DNA of 64,000 nucleotides from Noviherbaspirillum malthae (GCF_015352985.1 NZ_JACYXF010000024.1:1-64000), one strand, 5' to 3'. Positions 1-8,857 are shown, counted from the first letter of the stretch. Notes: generated from the sequence alone by a model not told the origin. Translations and numbers: made by a program.

Positions 1-404
1 AGCGTCTGTAATAACCATGAGCTTCGTGCCCTTGCCCCGCTTGGTCTTTCCCACTTTGGATCCCCCTTTTTCGCCACTACGAAAGTGCCGTCGATAAAGC
101 ATTCGGATAGATCGATTTTTCCTGCTTGTTCCAGATGTCGCGCCAGTGCTTCGAGTATCTTCCGCATGACGCCAGCCTTGACCCATCGGGTGAAACGTCT
201 GAAACATGTACAGCCAGATGGGAAGCGGTTAGGTAAATCAGCCCAGGCAGCGCCGGTACGCAGCACCCATAGAATGCCGTTAAGCACAGCTCTATCGCTG
301 TGGACCACTGGCCGGCCACGTCCATCTGCTCGTCGTACGGGGGCCGGAATAAGCGGCTCAAGAATTGCCCATTGTTCATCGGTAAGTTCTTCTCTTCGCG
401 CCAT
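1..404 (-). CDS. IS5-family (IS427-like) transposase, 5' part, cut by window edge
   Basis: Reading down from the ATG at 404, the protein begins MARREELTDEQWAILEPLIP and continues with RTGAAWADLPNRFPSG, RRFTRWVKAGV and LSECFIDGTFVVAKKG, which is the N-terminal half of IS5/IS427 transposases with the first DDE aspartate in FIDGT. At about 61-72 the coding strand has an AAAAAGGGGGA run. The frame read from the ATG loses family similarity there, while the -1 frame continues as GSKVGKTKRGKGTKLMVITDA. Elements of this group are known to join two ORFs by programmed frameshifting on such runs, so the shift may be functional rather than a lesion. The rest of the element lies outside the window, so completeness cannot be judged. 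Confidence 0.8.
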   Translation of the reverse strand, partial: MARREELTDEQWAILEPLIPAPVRRADGRGRPVVHSDRAVLNGILWVLRTGAAWADLPNRFPSGCTCFRRFTRWVKAGVMRKILEALARHLEQAGKIDLSECFIDGTFVVAKKGDPKWERPSGARARSSWLLQT

Positions 405-481
405 GATGAAAACCCCGTCATGTCGAAAAGAGCGTTGACTACCTATTTATGAAATGAGTTCTAATTGAATGGGAGAATCAA

Positions 482-1738
482 ATGGAACACTGGCGTAGCG
501 AATTTAGCGGGCTACTTTCGGAGTTTCGCAGGAACAACGGTAACGTCGCGTCGGAGCGAACGAAGGATGCAACAGCAGAAGCTGTGAATGCCTTTATGAA
601 GGTGTTGCACGAGATGGGATATAAGGTCCAAAAGCTGAGCAACGTAGGAGACCGCCATATCACCGCAGTTGTACGCGAATGGTTCCTAAACCGCGGCTTG
701 CGGCCGAAGACCATCCAAAACTACGTCTCCCGGCTAAAGGTAGTGTTCGCACAGATCGGTAAGCCTAATCTAGTCCGCTCTTGGCAAGACTATCTTCCAG
801 AGGTGCCTGCGGAACAGTTGGTGATCAAGACCGCAGCGGAAAAGAGCAAGGGTTTCACTGCTAACGGCGTTGACGTTGCCAGCTGCATCGCGGCGGCTGA
901 CAGAGCGAACGAAAGGTTTGGCTTAATGCTCCGATTGGAACTCGCGTTTGGCTTACGCAGAGAAGAGGTTCTTCATTGCAGGCCATGGATTGCGGACCGC
1001 GGAAGCGACTTACGGGTCTATCCCGGCGAAGGCAAAAACGGACGCCCGCGTGATATACCGATTGAGTACGAACATCAAAGGCAGATCCTGAAATATGTGC
1101 AGTCCAAGATTGGCAAGACCAAGCATCTTGGATGGGATTACGATGGCAACGGTAAACCGGCCAACATCAAGAAGAACTTGAAACGCTATTCTGACCTCGC
1201 CCGGCGAATTGGTGCGACGAAGGAAAACCTGGGAGTTACGCTCCATGGATTGCGCGCGCAATTCGCGGAAAATCAGGCGCTTTTCAAAGCGTTCGTTCCC
1301 ACGACTTTGGGCGGAACCACTTCAAATCTCCCGAAGGATGAGCTGAAATTCCGTCAGACCGAGGTTTCGCTGATGCTTGGTCATGACCGCGACTACATCA
1401 CAGCTGCGTATTACGGAGATCTCATTCGTAAACAAAGCAGTGATGAGCAGGCCCGCTTCAGAGCGGTGATCGCTGAAGGGGTTCTCGCATTACAAGCGCA
1501 AGGAGTTGATGACCGTCCACCCGAAGAGTGCAGGAAGGACGTGCACGTTTTGGTGGATCTGTTGGCCTCAGAAGACGACGTCGAAATCTCGTTGGCCAAG
1601 GCGTATCAGTTATGGAAGGTCCACAGCGCCCGCTTCGGTTTGGATTGGGCGCCATTGGAAACAGGAATCCGGCAAGCATTAGAGGCTGCTGCAATCCACG
1701 TCGCTAGAAGGCTGCCGGCGCAACAGGCACCACGTTAA
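482..1738 (+). CDS. Tyrosine recombinase/integrase
   Basis: The 418-residue protein has the catalytic set of tyrosine recombinases: Arg159 in FGLRREEVLH, Lys185 in GEGKNGRP, HGLR with His255 and Arg258, and LGHDRDYITAAYYG giving His301 and nucleophile Tyr310. The N-terminal 120 residues (KTIQNYVSRLKVVF) fit a SAM-like core-binding domain. It resembles the integrases found on integrative elements of betaproteobacteria rather than XerC/D, and has a long C-terminal extension after the catalytic tyrosine. It sits between an IS5 end and a truncated receptor gene, in a region of lower GC than the rest of the window. No tRNA or obvious att repeat is visible next to it. It may be the relic integrase of an island whose cargo has been rearranged. 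Confidence 0.85.
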   Translation: MEHWRSEFSGLLSEFRRNNGNVASERTKDATAEAVNAFMKVLHEMGYKVQKLSNVGDRHITAVVREWFLNRGLRPKTIQNYVSRLKVVFAQIGKPNLVRSWQDYLPEVPAEQLVIKTAAEKSKGFTANGVDVASCIAAADRANERFGLMLRLELAFGLRREEVLHCRPWIADRGSDLRVYPGEGKNGRPRDIPIEYEHQRQILKYVQSKIGKTKHLGWDYDGNGKPANIKKNLKRYSDLARRIGATKENLGVTLHGLRAQFAENQALFKAFVPTTLGGTTSNLPKDELKFRQTEVSLMLGHDRDYITAAYYGDLIRKQSSDEQARFRAVIAEGVLALQAQGVDDRPPEECRKDVHVLVDLLASEDDVEISLAKAYQLWKVHSARFGLDWAPLETGIRQALEAAAIHVARRLPAQQAPR

Positions 1739-1770
1739 CGCTATTCGCTCACACTTTGAAAGGAGAAAAT

Positions 1771-1947
1771 ATGTCGATCTATCAACTGCCCAAAAACCAA
1801 AACCCTACTTCGATAGAGGAACGCCAAGACCACAGCCATATACGCCTCCCGGTTACCACACAATATTACGGTGCCATTGGCATTGGCCGTGATGGACATG
1901 TACGGGCGACGCCTTCGACAGATTACTACGGCGAGGCGAACTGTTAG
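1771..1947 (+). CDS. Small hypothetical protein, 58 aa
   Basis: An ATG at 1771 follows a clear AAGGAG ribosome binding site with 6-base spacing, 32 bases after the integrase stop, so it is probably co-transcribed with the integrase. The product starts MSIYQLPKNQNPTS and is polar and tyrosine-rich (TQYYG, TDYYGEANC), without a signal peptide or membrane segment. The tail repeats a short TxYYG motif twice. I do not recognise a family. The position and ribosome binding site are the main support; no function is proposed. Confidence 0.45.
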   Translation: MSIYQLPKNQNPTSIEERQDHSHIRLPVTTQYYGAIGIGRDGHVRATPSTDYYGEANC

Positions 1948-2034
1948 GGCGTTACATTCTTGCCTGCTAGTCGGAGTAATTCTGGTGGGAGCGGAACGCT
2001 ATCGAGACAAGCAGATGTGGTTCGGTATGCTAGA

Positions 2035-3573
2035 TCACATCTGCATCGATGCTTGGAGGTAGAACGCACGTGGGACCATAGGTAAATCATTCGGAATGGT
2101 TCCAGGTGCGCTCGGCTCCCGTACGTCGGCATTGAAGAGATTCCTTACTGATGCTGCAAACTCCCACCGTCCGACTGGCCTTGCTGTCCGTAAGGTCAAG
2201 TCGAACGTCTTATAATCCGCAACCGGCGGGCGGGGATCGCCGGCAGAGCGTGCGCGATTCGCCACCCAAGTAAGTTGGGGGTTCAGCTGCCAGCCATACG
2301 CAATCGCCCACGACGCGCGGAGATAGGCTTGGTTTCTTGGCGCGAATCCGGGGTCCCTTCCGGTTGTTTCATCAACCGATCTCTGGTGAGAATAGTTACC
2401 AATCAGCTGCAGGTGACGTGAAACCTGCCATTCCGCTTCAATTTCCAAGCCGGTGCCATGCTGGCGGCCCATGTTGTTGAACGTGGTCCCCATCGCTGGT
2501 GCCGCGTTCGGGATCGGACGAATGATGTCCTTCATCTCATACCTGAACACGCTTAGCTTTGTGGTCAGTTCGTCGTTTGCCTGCCACGTCACAGCTGCTT
2601 CAACGGTATCGACCCGTTCTGGCTTCAGTACGGGATTTCCACGTTGTACGGGATTGTTGATACTGTACAGTTCAGAGAAGGAAGGAGCTCTGAACGCTCG
2701 TCCATAGATCAGCTTTGCCGTAACGTCCAGAGCAGCGTCCCACACCAGTGCGACCCTGGGGTTCGTTGTTCCGCCGAAGTCGGAAAAGTGATCGTAGCGC
2801 GTTCCTAGGGTCAGTTCCCAATCTCGAGCGAGGCGCCATTGGTCCTGAGCGTAGAGGTAGGTGACCTGCCGGCTATGCGGGAGCATGAACGGCTGGATTA
2901 CGGAATAATCCGCAACCGGCCCCGCTGGGACGGGTGTGCCTGTCGCATCAAACACGTAATTCTTGATTGTTCGCGTTTCATATAGATCAAGATCGTCGTA
3001 TCCGACTCCGACCCTCAGGGTATGCGATTCGAGACCTGAATACGTTGCAAAGCTTGAAACTCGAAATTGCCGTTCACTCGTATCGGGATGGCCGATCATA
3101 CCGTCGGGGAAAGCTCCGGTCGGGAAAACAGAACCGGCTGGATACAACCTCAGATCGACTGGTATGCGCTGCTTGTATTGCATGAAGCTGACGGCTGCAC
3201 CGGCTCCCCAATCCTGGGCCAGCTTATGATTGACCCATGACAGGTCCGTATTGATGCGCTCACTCTTTTCTTTGCCAACCGGATCGAGTGCTGCCGAGAT
3301 GCCGGCACCGGTACCCAAGTCGTCGCGCAGCTTGTAGCCAAACCGTAGCCGCCAGTGCTCATAGCCCAAGTCAAGGCTAGCATCGACAGAGTCATATCCT
3401 ACATTGACGGGCCCTGGTGCTAGACTGGCTCGGGTTCCCGCTATTCGATCCCGCAAAGTCTGAGCGTCTTCATCCACCACGCGCTTGTGGCCGTTAGTCG
3501 TTCCGACATTCAGATATGCGGCGATGTCCATACCGCCAGCGTTTCCTCCATGCTGAACCCACGCCAGGCGCAA
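2035..3573 (-). pseudogene. TonB-dependent outer-membrane receptor, N-terminus lost
   Basis: The reading frame encodes only the 22-strand beta-barrel part of a TonB-dependent receptor: YGRAFRAPSFSELY, NPVLKPERVDTVEAAV, GLEIEAEWQVSRHLQLIGNYS and a normal aromatic-type C-terminus (RAFYLQASMQM). Members of the family have about 600-700 residues with a signal peptide, TonB box and plug domain; here roughly the first 150-200 residues are absent. The receptor frame begins, without any start of its own, exactly where sequence coding for IS66 transposase begins on the other strand (about 3560), so the 5' end was removed by the IS-associated rearrangement. The product could not be exported. The substrate (siderophore, cobalamin or other) cannot be told from the barrel. 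Confidence 0.8.
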
Positions 3574-4120
3574 GTTCTATGAATTGGAGCAGGTAAGGCC
3601 ATCGCCGATTACTGGCGAGGCGCTGCGGCGCATTGGCGCGCTATACGCAATCGAGGAAACGATTCGCGGCAAGCCTCCGGAAGAACGGCTACAAGTACGG
3701 CGGGCCGAGGCCAAGCCATTGCTTGAGGCCATGGAGGTATGGCTGCGCGAGACTGTGTCGACGCTGTCAAGGAAATCAGATACAACGGCGGCGATTCAAT
3801 ACGCGCTCAACCGCTGGGCAGCGCTGACGCGCTATTGCGACGATGGAGTCATTGAAATTGATAACTCGGCGGCCGAGCGATCGCTGCGCGGCGTGGCCCT
3901 GGGTCGCAAGAACTACTTGTTCGCTGGAGCCGACTCTGGAGGTGAGCGTGCTGCCGCGATGTACTCGCTCATTGGCACGGCGAAATTGAATGGCGTGGAC
4001 CCGGAAGCCTATCTGCGCCATGTCCTGGCTCACGTTGCCGACCATCGAATCAACCGCATTGATGACCTGTTGCCTTGGAATGTTGCCGGTAAACTCCAGT
4101 CCTTCAACGCAAACGCATAA
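3560..4120 (+). pseudogene. IS66 transposase (TnpC), C-terminal remnant
   Basis: The frame reads HARRKFYELEQ, EALRRIGALYAIEE, YALNRWAALTRYCDDG, IEIDNSAAERSLRGVALGR, NYLFAGADSGGERAA and YSLIGTAKLNGVDPEAYL, the highly conserved C-terminal third of IS66 TnpC including the DDE glutamate in the AAERSLRG block. Full TnpC has about 500-540 residues; only about 187 remain. The frame has an in-frame stop just upstream of CAC at 3560, where the homology ends abruptly and the TonB receptor sequence starts. TnpA and TnpB are not present. It cannot be active and marks a deletion between an IS66 copy and the receptor gene. Confidence 0.85.
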
Positions 4121-4162
4121 CCCCAACGTCACCGTCAACCACGGCTCTTAGCCGACGCTTAC
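3560..4162 (+). mobile_element. IS66-family element remnant with right terminal end
   Basis: The remnant starts at the receptor junction near 3560 and ends at 4162 with CTTAGCCGACGCTTAC. The reverse complement of that end begins GTAAGCG, the usual tip of IS66 inverted repeats. The left inverted repeat is missing. The right end cuts into the 277-codon ORF at 4104-4937, whose last codons are supplied by the IS. An intact target duplication cannot be looked for because the left end is gone. Confidence 0.7.
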
Positions 4163-4937
4163 TCAAATCCAGAGGCGGCAATGGGTTCACTGCTTTGAGC
4201 TCCGCAAGCATCGGATCAAGGATGACTTGTTCAGCGCAGCTTGTCATCTGCACGCCGTAGAGAGAAAGATGCTCCATCACCGCATCGATCTGGCGTTCGC
4301 CAGTACGCGGACCTGTGATAGATATCCCCTCAGTGTCTATAACACCCTGCCTCACCACAAGTTTTCCAGTCTTGAGGAAGATAGAGTCCAGAAGCCGGTA
4401 TGGAATCATATCCAATACCGCATTCCACACGAGTTGATACATGCCCCCAGGCCGGTATGCCATTTCTTGATCCAGTGAGGTAACACAGGCTTGGTAAAAT
4501 TTGAGATACGTTTCTACTGGCTCGTCCCTGACTCTATTACGTAGTTTGTATAAGACTTCCTTACAGACCTTCTCTGCCCAAACCAGCGTCCGTTCTCTAA
4601 GATCAATTAGGAACAGATCAGAACCGAAGGTAACCTCCAAGTATCGGAAGCTTGAACCTATGTTCTCATTGTTGAGCTGGCGAGTTTCTTCAATAAGGGC
4701 ATTACCCTCATCACGCAACTGTAACGATATTAGCGAAGTCAGGTCGAGTGGCAGCTTGTAGGTACCTTGCTCTACGATCGTCCAGTCACCAGACTTGCCC
4801 ACCATTTGCGTGTACTGATTAAGTGGCACGTTCGCTTCAACCTTAGACGCATTTTCAAGGTCCTTCCTCGAACGGTCGAGAAGCACGTCTGTCGAAACTT
4901 GTACAAGCTGGTTCTCGGGTTTACCGACTTTGCTCAT
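4104..4937 (-). CDS. Hypothetical protein, 3' end replaced by IS66 sequence
   Basis: The ATG at 4937 begins MSKVGKPENQLVQVS and the ORF has 277 codons. I recognise no family. It is polar and mostly helical with no signal peptide or membrane helix; notable segments are LEVTFGSDLFLIDLRERTL and GGMYQLVWNAVLDMIPYRLL. The IS66 right end lies at 4162, so about the last 18 residues (from about SKRRLRAVV to GVMRLR) are encoded by IS DNA and the native C-terminus is missing. The gene has lower GC and less biased codons than the core genes to its right, consistent with island DNA. The protein may still be made but is probably altered in function. Confidence 0.55.
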   Translation of the reverse strand: MSKVGKPENQLVQVSTDVLLDRSRKDLENASKVEANVPLNQYTQMVGKSGDWTIVEQGTYKLPLDLTSLISLQLRDEGNALIEETRQLNNENIGSSFRYLEVTFGSDLFLIDLRERTLVWAEKVCKEVLYKLRNRVRDEPVETYLKFYQACVTSLDQEMAYRPGGMYQLVWNAVLDMIPYRLLDSIFLKTGKLVVRQGVIDTEGISITGPRTGERQIDAVMEHLSLYGVQMTSCAEQVILDPMLAELKAVNPLPPLDLSKRRLRAVVDGDVGVMRLR

Positions 4938-5074
4938 TGTTCATTTCTTTCTGATACGTCGTTCCGTTGCTGACGACAACTATGCTGGAGAAGACCATAA
5001 AAATCCAGCGGCATCAACGACCGAGTGAAGTTCAATCTACAATAGCAGCGTATAAGTACTCATGGGATTAGGAA

Positions 5075-5545
5075 GTGCAAGGGCTCAAACGAAAGATCGT
5101 GTACGTCGCAACCTTCGAGGCCATAGCGGTATGCATCTGTACAGTGGTGCTGGCGACCATGCATACCAACAGTGCGCAGAGCGCCATCAGCAAGCTGCTC
5201 GGCTTTTTCCCGTCGGAGCAGCGCAGCCAGCGCGCGGTGACGCTGGCCAATTCGCTCGTCGGCGTGATCTACCAGAATCTGCTGCCGACCGAGAGCGGCA
5301 AGGAATTCGCGCTCGCCAGCGAAATGATCTTCAATAACAACCAGCAGGTGGCGCCGTATATCGTCGACATGGAAAAGATGCACCTGATGGCAGACTTCCT
5401 CAAGCGCAAGGCCGACAACATGTCGCGCAGCCTCAATGAGGTGCTGACGCAGATGGTGGCGAAGAAAACCATCAGCGCCAAGGATGCAATGCGGGCCACC
5501 TACAACCGGCTGGAACTGCACGACATGCTCAACGGCATACGCTGA
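5075..5545 (+). CDS. Chimeric ORF: PACE-like N-terminus joined to PilT-like ATPase C-terminus
   Basis: The first about 25 residues, from the GTG at 5075 (VQGLKRKIVYVATFEAIAV), resemble the start of PACE/BTP small multidrug efflux proteins, including the conserved glutamate in the first membrane helix. From about residue 25 on the sequence is the C-terminal part of a PilT/PilU-type secretion ATPase: VLATMHTNSAQSAIS is the His-box region, followed by FFPSEQ, VTLANSLVGVIYQNLLP and a C-terminal helical tail. The Walker A and B motifs of a complete ATPase are absent, and so are the remaining PACE helices. An AGGA ribosome binding site lies just before the GTG. It is best read as a deletion fusion of two genes and probably not functional. 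Confidence 0.55.
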   Translation: MQGLKRKIVYVATFEAIAVCICTVVLATMHTNSAQSAISKLLGFFPSEQRSQRAVTLANSLVGVIYQNLLPTESGKEFALASEMIFNNNQQVAPYIVDMEKMHLMADFLKRKADNMSRSLNEVLTQMVAKKTISAKDAMRATYNRLELHDMLNGIR

Positions 5546-5735
5546 TTCGTCTGAGCCTGCCGTAACGCATCACCGGGACGACGCTGCAGCGCAGCCTTCT
5601 TCCAGGCGGAAGTGACGCTGTCCCGCGAAGGCCGGAATGGTCAGGTGACAGGCTCGGCTCGGTCGTCTTCCACCCGACCCGTTCTTCATTCAAGCTTGCA
5701 ACACGCCACGTTGGGGCGGCGCGCGTCCTGAACGG

Positions 5736-7328
5736 CTACGAGAGGCGTTTCACGACCTGGTGTTCCAGGTGCGGATTGGAGTTGGCCAGCTGAAACGTAC
5801 TGACAAGCTCGGCCAGAGCCTGCGCCTGCTCCTGCATGCTTTGCGCCGCCGTAGCCGATTCTTCCACCAGGCTTGCATTTTGCTGGGTGGTTTCGTCGAT
5901 GCTGTTGATTGCCGAGTTGATCTGGCTGATTCCGGCCGTCTGTTCATGGCTGGCCGACGCGATGTCTTCCATCATGTGGTTCACCCGCTGGATGCTCTGA
6001 ACGATTTCTTCCATCGTGCGGCCCGCCTGATCGACCAGGCTGCTGCCGAAGGCAACCTTCGAGACTGAATCCTCGATCAGGCTCTTGATCTCCTTGGCGG
6101 CGGATGCCGAGCGCTGTGCGAGGCTGCGCACTTCCGATGCGACAACCGCGAAGCCGCGGCCCTGTTCGCCGGCGCGCGCTGCTTCCACCGCCGCATTCAG
6201 CGCCAGGATGTTGGTCTGGAATGCGATGCCGTCAATGACGCTGATGATCTCGGAGATCTTCATCGCCGAGCCGTTGATTGCGTTCATTGTTTCGACCACC
6301 TCCGACACCACTTCTTTTCCCTTGACGGCAACGGATGAAGCCGCAGACGCCAGTTCGTTGGCCTGGTGCGCATGCTCGGCATTCTGCTTGACGGTGGTCG
6401 TCAGCTCTTCCATGGAAGACGCCGTCTCCTCCAGCGAACTGGCCTGCTGCTCGGTGCGGGCAGACAGCTCCAGGTTGCCGCTGGCAATCTGGCTGGTGCC
6501 GGAGCTGATGGCATCGGTGCCGGCACGGATCTGGGCGACGATGCGAATCAGGCTGTTGCGCATGTTCTGCATGGCCGCGATGACACTTGCATCGTCACCG
6601 CGGCGGACCGAAATGGCGACGGTAAGGTCGCCTTCCGCAATGCGGCTGGCGATCCGGCGCGCCTCGGCGGGTTCGCCGCCCAACTGCAGCAGCAGGCCGC
6701 GGGTGATCACGACGGCGACAGCGGCACTGATCAATACGGCGATGACCGAGATCGCCAGGATCAGCATCCCTGATTGCGCGGTTGCCTGTTCAATGTTCCG
6801 GCTATCGTTCTCGACATCCTGCTGCACCGCCTTGGTGATCACATCGATTTCAGCGATGATCTTTCGACGCAGCGGACTGCACTCGTTGACCAGGAAGCGG
6901 CCGAACTCTTCCATGTTCTTCGCCTGGCGGTACTTGCGCGGACGCTTGAGCTCTTCAGCCATTGCCAGCAAATCATTGCGCATCGTCTCGAAGTCGGATT
7001 GCCCCTTGAACTGGGGCGTCAGCCGGGCCAGTGCCTCAAGGTAGATAGCCTTTTGCTCGTCGAGAAGGGCAAGTTCTGCGTCCGCCTCAGTGTCGCTGGT
7101 GAAGATATAGGCATTGCGCGCGGCCAGGCCGGTCTGTCCGAGCGCTTCCCGGACCACATACAGCTGCTCGAGTTTTTGCGTACGAACACGGTGCTGCTCT
7201 TCCAGAAGTTGCGTGGTCGTCCGGGTTTGCATGACCGATATCGCACACAGGGCGATGAGGAGAAAAATTACTACGCCAAAGCCAATTGCCAGCTTGGTAC
7301 CGATTCGCATACTTGCAGGAGCAGTCAT
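5736..7328 (-). CDS. Methyl-accepting chemotaxis protein
   Basis: From the ATG at 7328 the protein has 530 residues (MTAPASMRIGTKLAIGF). It has a first membrane helix at about 10-32, a periplasmic four-helix-bundle-type sensor to about 180, a second helix near 185-208, HAMP, and a cytoplasmic domain with the invariant hairpin AFQTNILALNAAVEAARAGE. The longer reading frame upstream to 7520 was rejected because it adds 64 residues unlike any chemoreceptor and runs into the divergent promoter. It senses an unknown small ligand and signals through CheW-CheA located elsewhere. The C-terminus is EHQVVKRLS and lacks the NWETF-type pentapeptide that tethers CheR. The neighbouring AraC gene is divergent. 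Confidence 0.93.
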   Translation of the reverse strand: MTAPASMRIGTKLAIGFGVVIFLLIALCAISVMQTRTTTQLLEEQHRVRTQKLEQLYVVREALGQTGLAARNAYIFTSDTEADAELALLDEQKAIYLEALARLTPQFKGQSDFETMRNDLLAMAEELKRPRKYRQAKNMEEFGRFLVNECSPLRRKIIAEIDVITKAVQQDVENDSRNIEQATAQSGMLILAISVIAVLISAAVAVVITRGLLLQLGGEPAEARRIASRIAEGDLTVAISVRRGDDASVIAAMQNMRNSLIRIVAQIRAGTDAISSGTSQIASGNLELSARTEQQASSLEETASSMEELTTTVKQNAEHAHQANELASAASSVAVKGKEVVSEVVETMNAINGSAMKISEIISVIDGIAFQTNILALNAAVEAARAGEQGRGFAVVASEVRSLAQRSASAAKEIKSLIEDSVSKVAFGSSLVDQAGRTMEEIVQSIQRVNHMMEDIASASHEQTAGISQINSAINSIDETTQQNASLVEESATAAQSMQEQAQALAELVSTFQLANSNPHLEHQVVKRLS

Positions 7329-7444
7329 GATTTTTATTGGTAAGAGAACGAGACAGCAAATGGCCACGATTGGCGACGTCGCGCGTTCTTTTGAATAAAA
7401 ACCACGCGACCAGAACAACACTGCAAAAAGTTTCTGCAAGGAAT

Positions 7445-7508
7445 GATACGATCGAATACCGCGTATCGTTTTGTGCGTTCTCATACGCATTCGTACAAAT
7501 ATGATACG
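7445..7508. promoter_or_regulatory. Three GATACG boxes in the MCP/AraC divergent intergenic region
   Basis: GATACG occurs at 7445-7450 and 7503-7508, and its reverse complement CGTATC at 7462-7467, all within 64 bases between the chemoreceptor (start 7328) and the AraC-type gene (start 7542). The first two form an inverted pair with 11 bases between them. Such an array fits an operator for the adjacent AraC regulator acting on one or both divergent genes. The assignment to this regulator is inference. Confidence 0.4.
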
Positions 7509-7541
7509 AATCAGTACCAATGTTCTTCTTTAATCGTTTTC

Positions 7542-8375
7542 ATGGACGAACTGCTCACTCTCCTGCCTCGCTTCGGCTTCAGTACATCCGTTTTTTTTCA
7601 AGGTGAGTTTTGCGGACGAACGCAATTCTTGGCCAGCCAATCGGTTGGCCATCTTCACCTGATAAACAAGGGCCAACTCATCATGGAGCACAAGGAGGGG
7701 CCGCCGCTGCATGTGACGGAGCCCGCGCTGGTGTTCTATCCGCGGCCGTATGATCACAGGCTGGTCATACCTTCGGAAGGCCTGGCGTCGCTGTTATGCG
7801 CGAACGTGCGCTTTCATAATGCCGAGCACAATCCGATCGCGCTGGCGCTGCCGGACGTGATGTGTATCCGACTCAGCGAAGAGACCGGCCTGTCGCCGAC
7901 GCTGTCGCTGCTGTTTGCCGAGGCTGCAACGGATGACATAGGCAAGCGCCTGATGATGGACCGTTTGTGCGACATGCTGGTGATACACCTGGTGCGATAC
8001 GCGCAAAGAACGAAGCTGATCCGCAAAGGCGCCGTCGCCGGGCTGTCGGACAGGCAGATTGCGCCTGTACTGGCAATGCTGCACGCAGAACCGGGACGCG
8101 CGTGGTCGGTCGCTGACATGGCTGCAGCGGTGAACATGTCGCGCACGGCGTTCATCAACCATTTCAGGAACATTGTCGGCGTGCCGCCTGCGGACTACCT
8201 GACCGGCTGGCGGATGGAGCTGGCCAAGGTCCATCTCAAGGAAGGCAGGTCCGTCAAACAGGTAGCGAAAACGGTAGGCTACAGCTACCAGCCGGGGTTC
8301 ACCAATGCATTCAAATCCCGTTGCGGCGTCTCGCCGACGGATTGGCTGAAACAGTCCTGCGAAGACAGCGATTAG
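7542..8375 (+). CDS. AraC-family transcriptional regulator (cupin_6 type)
   Basis: The 277-residue protein begins MDELLTLLPRFGFSTSVFFQ at 7542. The N-terminal half is a cupin-like sensor with the pattern LHLINKGQL and LVFYPRPYDHRL typical of the AraC cupin_6 group. The C-terminal 100 residues carry two helix-turn-helix motifs, WSVADMAAAVNMSRTAFIN and VKQVAKTVGYSYQPGFTNAF, ending CGVSPTDWLK. The frame is open 33 codons further upstream, but that part overlaps the GATACG promoter boxes and is unlike the family. It probably regulates itself and perhaps the divergent chemoreceptor. The ligand is unknown. Confidence 0.9.
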   Translation: MDELLTLLPRFGFSTSVFFQGEFCGRTQFLASQSVGHLHLINKGQLIMEHKEGPPLHVTEPALVFYPRPYDHRLVIPSEGLASLLCANVRFHNAEHNPIALALPDVMCIRLSEETGLSPTLSLLFAEAATDDIGKRLMMDRLCDMLVIHLVRYAQRTKLIRKGAVAGLSDRQIAPVLAMLHAEPGRAWSVADMAAAVNMSRTAFINHFRNIVGVPPADYLTGWRMELAKVHLKEGRSVKQVAKTVGYSYQPGFTNAFKSRCGVSPTDWLKQSCEDSD

Positions 8376-8417
8376 TGCGGCGGCATTGTGGATGCCGCAT
8401 CATCATTTCAACTCGCG

Positions 8418-8807
8418 CTACGGGGCCACGTCTGCACCCCGTTCCAGCAGCAAGGTGCGCAATATCGATCGATGGCAGCGGCTTTCATCTTCGCAGTAGC
8501 AGCCGACCGCCATATCGGTCCGGTGCGACAGCGCAGCCAGCAGGTCCAGCGACCGGCTTGCCTCCGGCTTCTTCATCTCCGCGATGTACTTGCGCTGGAA
8601 GCTGGACCAGGACCGCGCGTCTTCCGCGGCTTGCGCTTCCTTGAGCAGGGCTTCGCTCGGCGCAAGATTCGGATACCAGACATCGTAGATGTCCTTGCGC
8701 GCGTAATCTTCCTTCTTGATGCCGCGCGGCGGCCTGCGCACCGTCCCGATGCGCAATCCCTCATCCTTGCCGCGCGGGCTGCCCAGCCTTACGATGCGTA
8801 TCGCCAT
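8418..8807 (-). CDS. DUF488 family protein
   Basis: A 129-residue protein starting MAIRIVRLGSPRGKDEG at 8807, with VRRPPRGIKKEDY, YDVWYPNLAPS and the C-terminal CYCEDESRCHRSILRTLL, which is the cysteine-histidine signature of DUF488 proteins (small soluble proteins of unknown biochemical role). The frame extends 18 codons upstream but family members start at the MAIRI-type methionine. It is separated by 50 bases from the GNAT gene upstream on the same strand and may be co-transcribed with it. Confidence 0.85.
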   Translation of the reverse strand: MAIRIVRLGSPRGKDEGLRIGTVRRPPRGIKKEDYARKDIYDVWYPNLAPSEALLKEAQAAEDARSWSSFQRKYIAEMKKPEASRSLDLLAALSHRTDMAVGCYCEDESRCHRSILRTLLLERGADVAP

Positions 8808-8857
8808 GATCTGTCCTCGAAAACTTGTGCTTGCATGCCGGCGGCGGGACGACAGGA

